Shown here: positions 1-32,440 of the stretch, one piece after another
How positions within the stretch are numbered: position 1 is the stretch's first letter
Layout: each line of letters begins with the position of its first letter
Assembly: GCF_022682495.2 (NCBI RefSeq)
Contig: NC_071392.1
Location: forward strand, 140,564,818-140,628,817
Source of the DNA: Desmodus rotundus
Taxonomy: Eukaryota; Chordata; Mammalia; Chiroptera; Phyllostomidae
Direction of reading: 5' to 3'
Length of the DNA: 64,000 nucleotides
Notes under the pieces: model-generated
What the model saw: the letters and a program-made list of their open reading frames with translations, nothing else
Told to the model about the DNA's origin: nothing
Databases searched by the model: none
Program-made: the position numbers and the translations under genes

Positions 1-288
1 TACAGAAGAGGAAAGCAGCCAGCCTAAGATACAACACTGTGCCTGGAGCCAAGAAGCTTTTACTGGGGTTGGCTATTGTATCTGGGTTCTTTGCAAAAAT
101 GGGGCAACAGGTGTAACCCAGAGCCACATGGATCAACCTTCTCAGATTCGGAAGGTCCTGCCTTTCATTCCTTCGTCTCCTGTTCAGTGGGGATAAGTGT
201 GTAAAGAGGAGAAGCAGGAAGACGTGACCAGAGTTGTTAGGGCCACAGCGCTTGACCTCAGGTCTGGAAGGGCAGTGTAGACACTTAC

Positions 289-428
289 GACAATCTATTG
301 GCTTCCTTGGCAGGATGGACATCCTCTGAACTGGTGTCACTGCTACTCTTGGAGACAGACTTGGACCCTTCATTCAGGGAGCTGGACTCACTCCTGTCGT
401 CCCTTGCAAGTAATGACGTCTTCGACAT
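289..428 (-). CDS. SLC36A3: SLC36A3 (PAT3) first coding exon, partial gene
   Basis: This exon encodes the cytosolic N-terminus (46 residues plus two bases) of the third proton-coupled amino-acid transporter paralogue. Translation from the ATG at 428 begins MSKTSLLARDD and is rich in Ser/Glu, including SSEDVHPA. By recall this closely resembles the human PAT3 N-terminus, which also carries an SENVHPA-like segment. The exon ends in the codon TC followed by the donor GTAAGT, so it leaves phase 2 exactly like the first coding exons of SLC36A1 and SLC36A2 in this window. The gene order SLC36A3-SLC36A2-SLC36A1 matches the mammalian cluster. An in-frame upstream ATG lies at 515. The 428 start is preferred because it has an A at -3 and fits the family N-terminus. 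All membrane-spanning exons lie left of the window. Whether PAT3 is intact in this species cannot be judged. Confidence 0.88.
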
Positions 429-2450
429 GGTGTGTAGGTGGCAGTGGCTCAGGGTGAAGGCCTGTAGCAGCCTTGAGCCAGCCTTCCATGGGTTTTTCTC
501 TGGAGAAACTGGCACTGGTGAGCAGGGGACGCTGATGTTGACTGCGCCTCACCTGGCTTTGGGGGGACTTACGAGCATCTCATCTCAGTGTCCCTTGCAT
601 TTGACTGGCCACATGCCAGGACTTGCCTGGACTTTCAGCTCCTCCCAGTTCAGCCCTTAGTGCTATAGGACAAAGTGAACGGTATGACTGGAAGGAAGAA
701 GGCACCATTGGACTGAAGGTCCTGGTGCCTGGATGCCGGCCGGGCTCAGTGCTCTGCTACCTCTGGCAAGGAGAAAACCAGAACTACCTCACAATGGAGG
801 CTGCCCGGCCAATAAGGTGCTGCAGAATCCCAGGATGCAGGTGTGGCCCAGCAGAGGGTAATCAGGCTGCCACCTTCCCAGGGTGGGGGTGAAACTTGGC
901 TTTTAATGCCCAGTTTGAATGCCACCGGTACAGGATGTCTGTACAGGAGGCGTGTATGGCTGCCACCTGTTTGAAAGGGAGTGCAAGTAAACTTAGAAAA
1001 AATTATTTATTCAAAAAATCCTTATTGAGCATCTAGTATACAAAGGTAGGTATAAGTAGGTTTATAGTTGTATGTGAAAGTTTATTCTTGTATTATTATT
1101 TATTTATTATCGTATTTGTTATTATTATTAACCTACTTTCCCCCACCCTGTATGCTAGGCACTGTTCTCCATACTGGGAGCATGCGCTGTGTATGTTCTG
1201 GATAAGAAACTTAAAGCAGGGGGAGGCATAGGTGCAAAGGTCCTGAGGCAGGAGAGCGCCTGGGGTGCTTCAGGAGTGATTAGGCCACGTGGCTGGCTCA
1301 GTGCGCACGGTGGGCAGGGGAGCTGAGCAGAGGGGGCATAGGTCTGGTTTTCCCAGGATTGTGCTTGTTGCCCCGGCACAATGAATAATTAGTAATCATT
1401 AACATTGCCTGTTTTCACTATCAAAAGTGCCCTGGCTTGAAGGATAAATTACATGGTCACACAAGAGATGCAGTTCATGTGAGCGGAAGCAAGAAAAAAT
1501 GGATGGAATGGGGTGGGCAGGGACTTCTGGGCCGCTGGAATGCCTTTGGTTTTTACTGAGGGTTTTGAGCAGAGAAGTGACATGACCTGGATTTTAACAG
1601 AGTCTCTCTGGCCATTTTGTTGGCAGCAGATTGAAGGGGGGTGAGACAGAAGCAGCAGGAGACTGTTCCAATAAGCTAGGAGGCGACTGCAATGCCCCAG
1701 GTAAGCGGTGGGTTAGACCAGGGTGGTAGCTACAGAGATGGTACGAAGTGACTGAAGCCTGGATATCTGTAAAGCTGAAGCTGAGAGGATGTGCTGATGG
1801 ACTCGACATGCGGTGTAAAGGAAAGACAGGGGTCAAAAGTGACACCAGTGTTTTTGGTGTAACAGGACGGATGGGACTGTCTCAAAGACGCCTTTGCAGA
1901 GCAAAGCCAGGCACACTGTCCTTTGGCTGTAGGTTTATTTGCGGTGGTCTGGACAGGTCACTTATGAAGACTATGCCGGGGGGGACAAAAATGCTCTCAA
2001 TGTCAACCCTTAGTAATGCTCCCTAACCAACTCTGCGAGCCTCTTCCATCTCCTGAATATCAGACGAGAGCTTTCCCTTCTCTGATGCCCTAAAGCCTTT
2101 TCTCAAGCTGAGAATAACTTCCCTCCCCAATGCATTTATTCATTGTTTAATATTTAGTAATGAATGCCTGCTCTGTATTAGGAAGGCACTGCAGACTCAG
2201 CAATGAACACTTGCAAGGAGTCTGCACTTTAGTAGGAAGTAGGAAGATGACAAGAAACAAGGCACAATAAGGCAGTGCTAGATGATAATAAATGCTATGC
2301 TCATCTCAAAACAAAGCAAAATAATCACAACTACGAAAGGGAGCATCACCATCATCCAGAGAGAAAGCCGTGGACATTTTAATGGGCTTCGTTCATACTC
2401 TTGTTCCACCACGGACCTGATGTGCGATACGGCTTTTTAAAAAATTGTGA
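429..2450. other. Intergenic, upstream of SLC36A3
   Basis: This stretch should hold the 5' UTR and promoter of SLC36A3, but no TATA box, CpG island or clear 5' exon boundary is visible. An AT-rich ATT-type simple tract lies at about 1087-1133. About 1150-1900 reads like an old LINE-derived stretch whose family was not assigned. About 2130-2290 looks like a diverged L2/MIR-type fragment. No coding exon was recognised. Confidence 0.5.
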
Positions 2451-2452
2451 GG

Positions 2453-2621
2453 CCCTGGTTGGGTAGCTCAGTTGGTTTGAGCATTGTCCTGTTAAGTCAA
2501 GGTTGTGGGTTCAATCCCCGGTCAGGGCACTGAATACAAGAATCAACCAATGAATGCATAAATAAGTGGATCAAGAAATCAATGTTTCTCTTTCTCTCTC
2601 TCTGAAATCAATAAATTAAAA
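2453..2621 (+). repeat. Ves-type tRNA-derived SINE
   Basis: The 5' end CCCTGGTTGGGTAGCTCAG is an A-box-like tRNA head. It is followed by a B-box-like GGTTCAATCCCCGGTCAGGG, a short unique body (AATCAACCAATGAATGCATA), a TC-rich stretch and an A-rich tail. This subtype, also seen at 45275, has a body different from the CAGGTCCCCAGT-type copies elsewhere in the window. Confidence 0.85.
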
Positions 2622-2708
2622 AGTTGTGGTAAAATACACATAACATAAAACCTACCATCTTAACCATTTTTAAGTGTGCTGTTCAATAGTATTAACACAT
2701 CCACCATT
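2622..2708 (-). repeat. Old L1 3'-end fragment (antisense)
   Basis: The segment with GTGGTAAAATACACATAACA and AACCATTTTTAAGTGTGCTG matches, by recall, the reverse complement of mammalian L1 3' ends. A similar, longer antisense copy is found at 40577-44460. It lies between two Ves SINEs. Confidence 0.6.
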
Positions 2709-2864
2709 GCCCTGGATGGGTGGCTCAGTTGCTTGGACCGTTGTCCCATACAACAAAAGGTTGCAGGTTCGATCCCTGGTTGGAGCACGTATGGGAGGCA
2801 ATGGATCAATTTTTCTCTCTCACATTGCTGTTTTTCTCTCTCCCTCTCTCTAAAACAAATAAAT
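2709..2864 (+). repeat. Ves-type tRNA-derived SINE
   Basis: A tRNA-like head (GCCCTGGATGGGTGGCTCAG) and a B box (GGTTCGATCCCTGGTTGG) are followed by a CT-rich body and an A-rich tail ending near 2864. It is shorter and more diverged than the copy at 3594. Confidence 0.8.
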
Positions 2865-3593
2865 ATATCCTTGGATGGAGATTTTAAAAAGGCCTTAATA
2901 TGCTGCCAGATTCTATTTGCTATTATTTTTGTTTAAGGTCCTTGCTTTTTTATATTTGGTATAGTTTTTGGGTGTGCTTTGTTATACTTTGGTATCAGAA
3001 TCAGGACACCTACATATGAAAAGTAGGGATGACTTCTTCTGTCTGTGTCTGCGAAGAATTGAAACAGCATCAGGCGATATCACAAGATGGCTTTGCTCCC
3101 GACTCACCACACAGACTCCAAACCCCCACCTCCTTTTTATAGCTGATTCCTTCGTTGTAAAGAGAGGTTATTGGGTTTCTAATGTTTACACACGGGTAAT
3201 CCATTGGACACAATTTTCCTATTGTTTCCCACTTTGATCGCCACCATTCAAAGGCCTCTCTCGGGCTGCAAAGCACAGGCAGGAGTGCTGGTGCATGAGT
3301 GTCTGGGCCCACCTGATCCCTGGCGGTCAGCATGCTACTCAGTGTCTCTGGACTGCTTCCTTGTCTGAAAATGGGGACAATGACAATATGTACTTCACAG
3401 AAACTTTGCAGTTGTCAGGAATAAATGAGGTAACCCTACAAAAAACAGTAAGTGTTCAATGAAGGAAGGGAGGATTTTCTACGATCCTTGACTTAATAGC
3501 AAGCTCCAAACGATAAAGAATCAGTAAGTTAAATGGAGGGGGGCAGTATTTGTGTAAAACCCAGTACCAGACAATTAAAAATTTAATATCCTC

Positions 3594-3787
3594 CTGCCTG
3601 GTGTGGCTCAGTGGATTGAGTGCCAGCCTGCAAACCAAAGGGTGGTTGGTTCGATTCCTGGTCAGGGCACAAGCCAGGGTTGTGGGCCAGGTCCCCAGTA
3701 GGGGGCACGTGAGAAGCAACCACACATCGATGTTTCTCTCTCTCTCTTTCTCCCTCCCTTCCTCTAAAAATAAAATCTTTAAAAAAA
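3594..3787 (+). repeat. Full-length Ves SINE with 18-bp target-site duplication
   Basis: The element starts CTGCCTGGTGTGGCTCAGTG, has the B box GGTTCGATTCCTGGTCAGGG, the block CAGGTCCCCAGTAGGGGG, a TC-rich stretch and an A-rich tail. It is flanked by perfect copies of TAAAAATTTAATATCCTC at 3576-3593 and 3788-3805. This indicates a fairly recent L1-mediated insertion. Confidence 0.92.
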
Positions 3788-4950
3788 TAAAAATTTAATA
3801 TCCTCAACAGTCAAACACAGTTCTAACGGTTGGTAGTCTTTAGTGTTGTTGGCAGTTACTAATGAGTCTCCCTAGCTTGCTTTTATGGGTTACATCAGTA
3901 TTGCTAAACTTATTTTTTCTTTCCAAGGTTTTAGTTTATCCAGATTGGTCTAAATAATAAGATTAACTTGATGATTTTGTGCAGTAGGGTTTTGTCCTTA
4001 GAGAATGAGTGTGACCATTTCTTAATAACGGAAGACCATGTTAAACTTAGCAAGAGTGAATGGGATGATAGTGGAGCAGGGTGAGAGATACAAGTTCAGA
4101 GAGAGGAAGATGGCTTTGCCAAGGCTCTGACCGGTCAGCAGAAGTCCTTTGGGTCTGCTGATGAAACAGAGAAGTGGGGGGGTGGAAGTGATAAACCACC
4201 ATCTGGCTAGGTGGGCTGTGGACCACTGCACAGGCTGACTGTCCCCTCTCCTGGTAGGCACTCTGCAGACCATGGGATCTGGGCTTGGTCAGGCAGCCTG
4301 TCCCCTACCTGAGCAGGGCTTGTGCCCCTGAAGTGTCTTCTGGAAATCCAACAGATGGAGAGTAACAGAAAAGGAGCAGACCAGGACTTGGGAACCGAGG
4401 CAGACACATAGTCCCCCACCACATTCCCCAATCTTCCCTAGGCTGATAGGGAGGTTGATGGTTGAAAATAAGCAGAAAGGCCTTTTTCAAATGTTCTCTT
4501 AAAACTGAGGCTAAAAGAAGCATGGGTCATTCTCATAAACCACAGAGAGTGTGATGAGAATCTCCCTCCCCTGGGACTACAGATCTGCTGTACTATCTAC
4601 TCGGGTATTCAGGGGTGTTGTCCCAATTTTAGTAATTTGTAGGGGGAAAGGAGCAAATACCACCAGGAAGGCTGAGGTGGTATCTCAGGCTGACTGGCCT
4701 CTGGCCAAGGTGTGAGAGAGGGCACTGGAATGTCAAGGCAGTAGGATTGAGTTGTCTGCTGGGAAACCTAATTCTCAATGGCACCACCTGTGGAATGTCA
4801 TCGTTAGGACTCCAGAGCAGTCAGTGTCCCCGGACTTATAAGGACCTGTGATGAGTTGCTTACCTGCCATTCTCTCCCAGAGGACAGTGGACCAGCTTCT
4901 TAAGGGCCGGGATTCCTTTTTCACTCACTGGTGTATGTCCATTAGAGTGA

Positions 4951-5460
4951 TGTATTAGTTAACTTCTGCTGCATAAAAACTCCCACACCTTCTGGCTTAA
5001 AATCACAAACATTTATTATTTCTCACAATTCTGTGGGTCATCTGGTCAATTCTTATGGTCTGGGTCAGCTTCACTGGGGCTGGATGTAGTCTAAGAATGG
5101 CTTTACTCATGTGTCTGAAAGTTGGCAGGCTCACAGACTTGGGGGCCCAGGCTCAACTGGAATAATTGGTTTCTGCTTCACATGGTTGCCCATCCTCCAG
5201 TAGGCTAGTCCAGGCTTCATCACTTGGTGGTCTTGGCTCCACAGCACAAGAGACGAAAGCCCTGATGCACACGCCATCGCCAAACCTCTGCTTGCATCAC
5301 ATTTACTAATGTCCCCTTGGCCAAAGCACATCCAAGGATAAGACCAGATTCAGAGGGTAGATTTCCCCTCTTGAAGGGAGGAGCTGAAAAGTCACATTGT
5401 CAAGAGGAATTTGTGGCCAGTTTTGTAATCTGCTACAAGAGCCTAGAACTATGCTTGGCC
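4951..5460. repeat. Ancient mammalian interspersed repeat, family not assigned
   Basis: The segment beginning TTAACTTCTGCTGCATAAAA and continuing through TTCTGTGGGTCATCTGGTCA to a GTCACATTGTCAAGAGGAAT end resembles a high-copy mammalian repeat remembered from many genomes. The family name could not be recalled with confidence. It lies in the 3' flank of SLC36A2. Flanking stretches 3806-4950 and 5461-5958 show nothing recognisable. Confidence 0.5.
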
Positions 5461-5958
5461 CACAGTAGGTAATCAAGATGGTGAAAGACTTAAGAGAACA
5501 ATAATGCCCAAAAATGTCATTGTCCACCCCTTCCCCCACCATTGACACATCTACTTTCATGCCTCCAATCTATTGTTGGGATCTTTGAACTGGGCCAAAA
5601 CTTATCCAGTGGTTTAGATAGTGTATTGCCCTTGACAAATATGATGGCTCTTCTGTCTGCGAGTTGTGGCTCACAATGGCCCTCTTGACCCTATCCATCT
5701 TGATGCTGGAGCTGTGTGCACCTTGCTGGAACCCTTCGTCTCTTGAATCCATGTCAGCCTTAGTTGGCCACACCTCCTTCTGCCAGTTGCTGCCACTTGG
5801 GTGCCTCTGGTGGCGACTTCTTGCATAGCTCCACTCAAGGTGTGAAATTCACTGTGTGAGTTGCCAAAAAGTTGGATGGAATTGAGAGTCTGCCATGGGA
5901 GAGCTCTCAACATAGCAGAAAGCTAGAGATAGAAAAGGAATAAACAAACAAAAAAATT

Positions 5959-5964
5959 TTTAAT
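5959..5964 (-). terminator. Candidate polyadenylation signal (ATTAAA) of SLC36A2
   Basis: On the minus strand ATTAAA occurs about 114 bases after the SLC36A2 stop codon. No AATAAA was seen between the stop and this point. The hexamer is common by chance, so this is only a candidate. The real 3' UTR may be longer. Confidence 0.3.
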
Positions 5965-6077
5965 TACCAACTAGACCTTTAGCTGGTAAGTTTGCAAAAT
6001 AAACATAATGCATGTATAAAAGAGTTCCATCTCATTAAAAATCAGGTGCTGGTGGGTGAGGAGCTGTGCCATTCTCA

Positions 6078-26290
<20,213 letters not shown>

Positions 26291-28880
26291 GACCGCTTCA
26301 GAAAGTGAGACCTCTGGGTGATGAGGAGGTCTGTGTTAGAAAGAGGCCAGCAGGGAGGTGTCTGGTCAGGTGCAAACCCCAACTCAGTGGCCTGTCCCTT
26401 ATTAGCAAGCTCTGGCCAAACTGGAGTGAGGCCCCACCCACCTCCCCCAGAGGGTGCTCCTCCTGGCCTGAGAGGCTGTGGAAGAGGAGCTGATTGGGAG
26501 GAGACAGAGAAGAGGGAGGGATTTGGGAAGGGAGTCATTACCCACCCCTTACCTAGCAATAGTAGTGGCAATGGTGACTATGATACTGATCATTTCAATA
26601 ACTAATATTTACTCATAACTCTTTTAAGTGCTTTACCTATATTTTCTCATTTAATCCTATAAATTAAATACTGAGGAAAGCAGGCTCTGAACTAAAGGAG
26701 CCTGCCTACGTTCTCATACCTAGAGCGAAAGAGTAGGGACCAGAGCCCAGCTCCTCATGCTTTCTAACCAGTCCCCTATTTCCGGCATTCCAGGAGAATG
26801 CCCACACCCTCCCACCTCTGCAGGCATCCCAGGGCAGGGCTGCAGGCCTGCTGGAAGGCATCCTTCTGGGAGCTCCCCTTTCCTGGAAGGTTTTTGGAAA
26901 AAAATAAATGATCACTCACTCACCTCTTACTGCGTCTTAGCTTTTGTGAGGCTCCAGGGAGAGAGTAGTGGAAATTCTTTTGGAAAAATGAGGACGTTGC
27001 AAGACAGAGAGTTTTCAATCCCCTAGTCAAGTTTCACTGGGCAGGACGCTGGGGCAGGAGAGGGTGTGATTTGCCTGAGATCAACACTGGTCATTCTCCA
27101 TAGAACTCTGCCAACAGAGAGGACCCTGGGGGTGTCTCTGGTGTTCTACCCTATCATCACCTCTGCTTCAGTCACAGAGAGATGAACGGGCCAACATTTC
27201 CTCCTCCCTCCAAATTATAGCGTTTTACTCAAGCCACACCACTCCCTGTGCCACTGTCTCACGTGCCAAGAGCTTGGCTGAAATATCTCACAGCTAACTG
27301 GTAGCATCTGAGACAGATTTGTCTTGTCCCCTCCCTTATGTGGGACACTTCCCAAGGTCCTGTATGCAATTTCGAATTTGTAATTTTGTATTCTCTTCCT
27401 TAAAGAGTCCCTCTCCACCCCTCTGCGCTGCCCCAACGCCCTCCCCAATGGCATAAGCTTCAGCCTCCACAGAGCCTGGCTACTGCTCTGGGCAGCATTG
27501 TTATTTTGCTTTTACAGATGTGGAAACTGAGGCTCAGAGGGGTAATGAATAGTTTGTTCAAGGTCACAGCTCATCTTCGATAGACCCTGACCTCCCTAGC
27601 CAGATCTTTCTGTCTCTGAAGCCCTCAGCCTTGACCACTACCCTGACCCCTTGGTTTGAATCCTGGCCCTGCCCTTCAAGTTTCTTGCCCTGAATCCACT
27701 GAGGTTTGAAAAATGCCCTCTATCCACTTGTCTGGCACCAGTACGTGGCAGTGTTCCTGGTGTGGGGGGCTTGCGATGTTTATATATGAGGCTAGTTCTT
27801 GCTTTCCTTTCCAGGTTGTGAGAAGAACTCTGAGCCAACCCTCAAACCTTTGGGGGAGAGCTGCTGGTATATCAGAAGTTGACTGGGTTCCTTCCCCAGC
27901 GTCAGCTAAAAGGAAACGCACAGGGCACTGCCTGCACACCTCCAACTGGCTGCACCACCCGTCAGCAGGCACGAGGGGTTCTTCCAGGGGGTGGACCTCC
28001 AACATAAGCCCTTCTAAACGCCGGCCCCAGGACCTGCAGCTCTGCGTTCCACTGTGGCTCTGCCATGCTGTCAAGGCCCTGGGGAAGGTACTGCTCTGCT
28101 GGCCCTCTTTGGGAAGTGGGCACTAGACCCTAGAGGACTTCGGAAAGACTGAGGACCCAGGAACTGTGCTTTTCATCCCCCTGTGCCTCCCAGGGGTTGA
28201 GGCCCCAGGCAATATGCCCGAGAACAGCCTACCTACTTCACATCCTCATAGAGGGGGGAAGAAATGGGACTGAAGTAATTATGACAATCGTTTATGATCC
28301 TTTAAACAGAAGGCCTTGCTTCTTTCATTCTTTTATGGCAGTTTGGAGAGTTGGTGTGTATCAGAATCAGCTGGGGGGCACAGAGCAGAGAGACCCCAAC
28401 TCACTGAAGTAGAGAGAATATGGGCCTTTGTATTCTTGCCAAGTTCTCCAGGGGTTTCTGATACGGGCCAGAGTTGGAGCTCTGCTGCTCTGTGGGGCAG
28501 GAAGAATTGCCCCTCTTTCATGGATTAGAGAATCAAGGCAGAGAGCTGGGAAATGCTTTGCCTGAGGTTGTGTAATCTGGTGGCAATGAACACAAATACT
28601 TTTGGGGGCTGGAAATTGGAGGCTCCACAAACAAAGAAACCTCTTCCCACATGCAAATTACCACTCATCCTTGTCCCCCAGGTAGCTCTTTATAGCCTGG
28701 GGCAGATTACTACGACTCTTCCCCCTGCTGAGATAATAACGTCCCACGTGTATTCAGTCTGTTCTACATGTCTTGCTGTAGACTAATTCTGACATTTCAG
28801 AGATGCATCAGATTCCACAGGGTAAGATTCGGTCCTACAAGGCCTCCCCTCCCACTTCAGCTGCCAACAGAAAAGCCCAG
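26291..28880. other. Intergenic, upstream flank of SLC36A2
   Basis: This holds the presumed SLC36A2 promoter and 5' UTR, but no CpG island or TATA box was identified. MIR-like segments occur at about 26560-26760 and 27480-27590 (GTGGAAACTGAGGCTCAGAG). A MER5-like hAT fragment at about 28325-28490 includes GTATCAGAATCAGCTGGGGG and CCAGGGGTTTCTGATACGG. Confidence 0.5.
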
Positions 28881-28884
28881 GCTC

Positions 28885-29450
28885 TTACCTGTGCGACCTA
28901 CCAGCTACAGATTGAAGGTTCCAACAACCCCCTCCAACTCAGAATGGCAATCACAAGTCCAGGTCGTTACCGGTACTTCTGACCAATTGGCTATAAATCA
29001 GAGGTTCATATAACCCCCTCCTTGGGTTTGATTAATTTGCTGGAACAGTTCACGGAACTCAGAGAAACATGTTCCTCACTAGACCTCTGGTTCATTGTAA
29101 AAAGATACAACCCAGGAACAGTCAGAAGGAAGAGAAGCATAGGGCAAGGCATCTCCTTCTCTCTCCATGTGTTCACCACCCTGGAAGTTCTCCACATCCT
29201 GCCCTCTTGGGTTTTTATGGAGGCTTCGTTAGTTACAATTGATTAAGTCATAGGCCACTAGTGATTGATGCAACCTCCAGCCCCTCTCTCCTTCCCAGAG
29301 GTCAGACACAGGAATGAAATTTCCATCCCTCTAAGTCACATGGTTGGTTCCATCGGCAGTCAACAACCAACTCCCATCCTTAGGTGCCTCCCAAAAGTCA
29401 CCTTCACCTCCTGCCCTAGCTAAAGACACTCTCGACGCTTAGGAAATTCC
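28885..29450. repeat. Ancient interspersed repeat, family not assigned
   Basis: The segments GGAACAGTTCACGGAACTCA, CACCCTGGAAGTTCTCCACA, GGTTTTTATGGAGGCTTCGT and AAGTCATAGGCCACTAGTGA recall a widespread mammalian repeat, possibly LTR-derived, whose name could not be recalled with certainty. Confidence 0.5.
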
Positions 29451-29791
29451 AAGAGTTTTGGAAGCTGGGCATTAGGAATTGTTGACAAGGACCAAATATA
29501 AATGAGAAATATATTTTAGTCATGTGAATGGACAAATAATTTATTTCTTATAATGGGCCAGGGACAGCATGAATAATGCCTCTGATTACCGATCAGAAGA
29601 TTATATTTGTTACAGATCCCGACTTTGCAATAAGGAAGGCCCTGTTATCACACCCATTTCACAGAGGAGTGTGGAGGAGAGACGGCTCCACGACTTGACT
29701 GTTGAGTGATGCTGTGAGCTGGACCCCGGCCTGAAGGAAGGCTGTTTTCCACAGACCTCCCTGGGGGGCTATTTTGATATCAGTCACCTTG

Positions 29792-30180
29792 TGTTCTGAC
29801 ACAAACCATACTACTCCCCTGCCTCCAGGTATGGGCTGCGTGTGGCAAACGCTCTGGTTGTCCTGACCTGGTCAAGCGTGAGAAGCAATTTCCCATACCT
29901 GGCAGCAGCAGTCACATACTCGCACACATGAGTACTCTGTGCCCCCCCCACCCCCCCGCAGCCCTTGCCCTGTATAATTCTCTGACACTAGCTAAGCGGT
30001 TCAGGGACCCATTTCATCTTCCAGTTGTCCAAGACACACCTCGTTTGTAAGTTTCCCTCAATAAACTACTAATTACTAGATTGAAGTGACCAGCCTCTTT
30101 CTTTGTTTTTTGTCTGCCCTCTGCTCAGAAAAGTGGATTTTCAGTCTGGGGGCCTTTCCCTGTGTCTGTGCGTTGTAACA
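29792..30180 (+). repeat. Putative 5' LTR of a decayed endogenous retrovirus
   Basis: The segment ends in TTGTAACA at 30180, directly before a body that continues into retroviral pol. An AATAAA at 30060-30065 would be the LTR polyadenylation signal, about 115 bases from the 3' edge. The left edge at TGTTCTGACA (29792) is only inferred. The primer-binding site that should follow, beginning ATTGGTGAGG, does not clearly match a known tRNA end. Confidence 0.45.
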
Positions 30181-31800
30181 ATTGGTGAGGCAGCCAGCAG
30201 CCCAATGAAATGGGTCTTGGGAAAGAGACATCAGCAGAGAAATCCCGAGTTGGCCATTCACTTCTATGTGGGGAGCGGCAGCCTGTATGTTCAGAAGCAT
30301 GTGGGCCACCAGGAGAGTATGGAGAAACCCTGAAAACACTGGCTAATCTCACGCACCTGTTTAAGGAATTACGCGTTCCACACTGCGACAGGAAGGAAAG
30401 TGCATGGCTGCAGCTGTGGGCTGACCTGTCTCATGGGTGGTTCAGCTGGCCGCACACAGGCAGCTAGAGGCAGAAGCCAGAGTTAGCAAATTGGAGGATG
30501 AACTGAAACTAAAAAAGGATGTACGAGTGCCTGCAACATTGCTAGCATTGGAACTAGCTCATAAGAGTTGAGGAGCAAGACAATAAACTCAAAAGCTTGT
30601 CACTTGGCCTACCTGGGAGGGTGCAAGCTGCCATGACCTAAGGTCAGAGTGTTTGTGACTCAGCCAGATGAGGATACAAAGCAATGGGATCCAAAGGAAA
30701 GCGAGGACAGTGAGAAAGCGGACACTGCAGCAGGAGATGGCAGGACGGATGGCACGCCCCACGCCATCTGACCTCTGATTCTGAGGAAAGAAAAAGCGTA
30801 GCAGTAGCAATCGCTCCCCCAGGCAAGACAGCCTCCCGAGCAAGAGACTAATGGTGAGGGAATGCACATCCACTGAACTCTTTAATAGAGATGCCACGCT
30901 GCAGCAAAGGCCAGGTAAAGGGTTCCCACGTAGCTCCTGTGGCCACGGGACAGCAGGGGTGATGGTATTTCCCTTACCAATCAGGAATCAGAGAGCATGA
31001 GTAACGTTACTACACACCCTGGGCTGTAATGGTCAGAAAAGCCCCTCATTCTGTAAACTGGGTGCTCTCCCCACCACTCCTCCAGGAGTATGAGGTCTTC
31101 ATTTCCCCAGTCCCAGAGAACACACCTGGCATTTACATCTTGCAAGGGCAGACTTTACAAACCTCTGTTGGAGAATTTTGCCTTCAAATACAAGTAATTA
31201 AAGCAGTACTGAGAGGCAAGGCCAACCGGGAACCTGTTAATTTACTGCCACCACAGAGAACAGTGATGGTCAAACAATACCACCTACCAGGACGACACAG
31301 GAAATAAGGGCAACTGTCCAAGAACTCTGCCGTGCGGTGTTGTATACCCTGTTCACAAGGCCTTTAACAGCTCGTTGCAGCCAGTAAAAGTCAGATGCCT
31401 CTGGGAGGACGAGAGTAGATTACAGAGAACTAACTAAGGTTGTGCCTCGTACTCATGCAGCTCTGCCTAATATTGCCACCACATTAGACCCCTCTGCAGA
31501 TACCAGCAGCCTCTGGGGGACCTGCTGAGGGACAGCAGGGAGACCAGTCATACCAGAGCACTAGGTGGAAACCTGGAATTGTCAAAATTGCCTTGAATAA
31601 TCCCTTAGACACCCTAAAACACAGGAATGTGTTTAGAGGCCATATAGGCCATATAGGAGGAAAAACGGCACACACATCTCTTGGCTCTAGAACCTCACTT
31701 GAGAGTGCTGAGAGCCTCCCTCCAAGGAGGGCAACCGAGACCTACAGAGAAGGTGGTGGAGCCACGTTTCCCGTCTCAACTCCGTCAGGGGCAGCTATTC
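30181..31800 (+). pseudogene. Endogenous retrovirus internal remnant (gag-like region, protease-RT junction of pol)
   Basis: An old provirus fragment on the plus strand. The frame 31029-31307 remains open for 92 codons and reads as the end of a retroviral protease followed by the linker into reverse transcriptase, with VKQYHLPG. After a stop and frame changes, the conserved early RT box VDYREL appears at 31415-31432. The catalytic YxDD part of RT, integrase, env and the 3' LTR are all absent. The segment 30190-30900 is of uncertain origin (gag-like position). Multiple stops and deletions make it non-functional. The right edge is not sharp, and a Ves SINE begins at 31854. Confidence 0.65.
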
Positions 31801-31853
31801 CATGAGTTGGACTGTGGGGTGAAACTGCCTGCACTCTACAAATAGTGTGCTCT

Positions 31854-32077
31854 GCCCTGGCTGGTGTGGCTCAGCGGACTGAGTGCAGGCTGTGAACCAG
31901 GGTTACCGGTTGATTCCCAGTCAGGGCACATGCCTGGGTTGCAGGCCAGGTCCCCAGTGGGGGGTGCGTGAGAAGAGACCACACACTGATGTTTCTCTTC
32001 CTCTCTTTCTCCCACCCTTCCTCTCTCTCTAAAAATAAATAAATAAAAATTTTTAAAAAGCTGTCTGAAAAAAAGAG
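31854..32077 (+). repeat. Ves SINE with 14-bp target-site duplication
   Basis: It begins GCCCTGGCTGGTGTGGCTCA and has GCAGGCCAGGTCCCCAGTGG, a TC-rich block and a long A-rich tail. It is flanked by AAATAGTGTGCTCT at 31840-31853 and 32078-32091. Confidence 0.93.
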
Positions 32078-32440
32078 AAATAGTGTGCTCTTTCTTTTTC
32101 ATACTGAACGTGTATGAGGTCAGAGAATGCATGGTGTGTATATTCAGAAAGCTGGCCTGGGTTTCAGGAGATCTGAGTCCTAACTCAGCCTCTACCACTA
32201 TCCAGGTCACCTGACTTCCCCGAACCTCCTTTGCCTCACCTGTAAATTGGGGATGTGCTCTGTATCTGCTAAAAGGCAGGGGCCGCATCTGATGGCCTCG
32301 GAAAGACTGTGATGGTGGCATGCTGACCACATAGGGCTCAATTTTTAAAAGCCCAAAATAGGAAAAATAAAAGTGCTTTTTCACAGACATAAGACAGAGA
32401 AAAGGTTAGTAATTACGTCAGCGCAATTCTCAAAAAGCCT

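Noticed and set aside
2453..2540. tRNA-like segments with A and B boxes at this and other SINE heads
   Set aside because: Each is followed by a SINE body and A-rich tail, and the cloverleaf is not complete, so these are SINE heads and not tRNA genes.
31641..31663. Tandem CCATATAGG motifs resembling SRF CArG boxes
   Set aside because: The motif has five, not six, A/T positions between CC and GG, and it lies inside decayed proviral sequence.
31836..32390. A 184-codon ORF on the minus strand
   Set aside because: Much of it is the antisense of the Ves SINE at 31854-32077, and the remainder has no recognisable domain.
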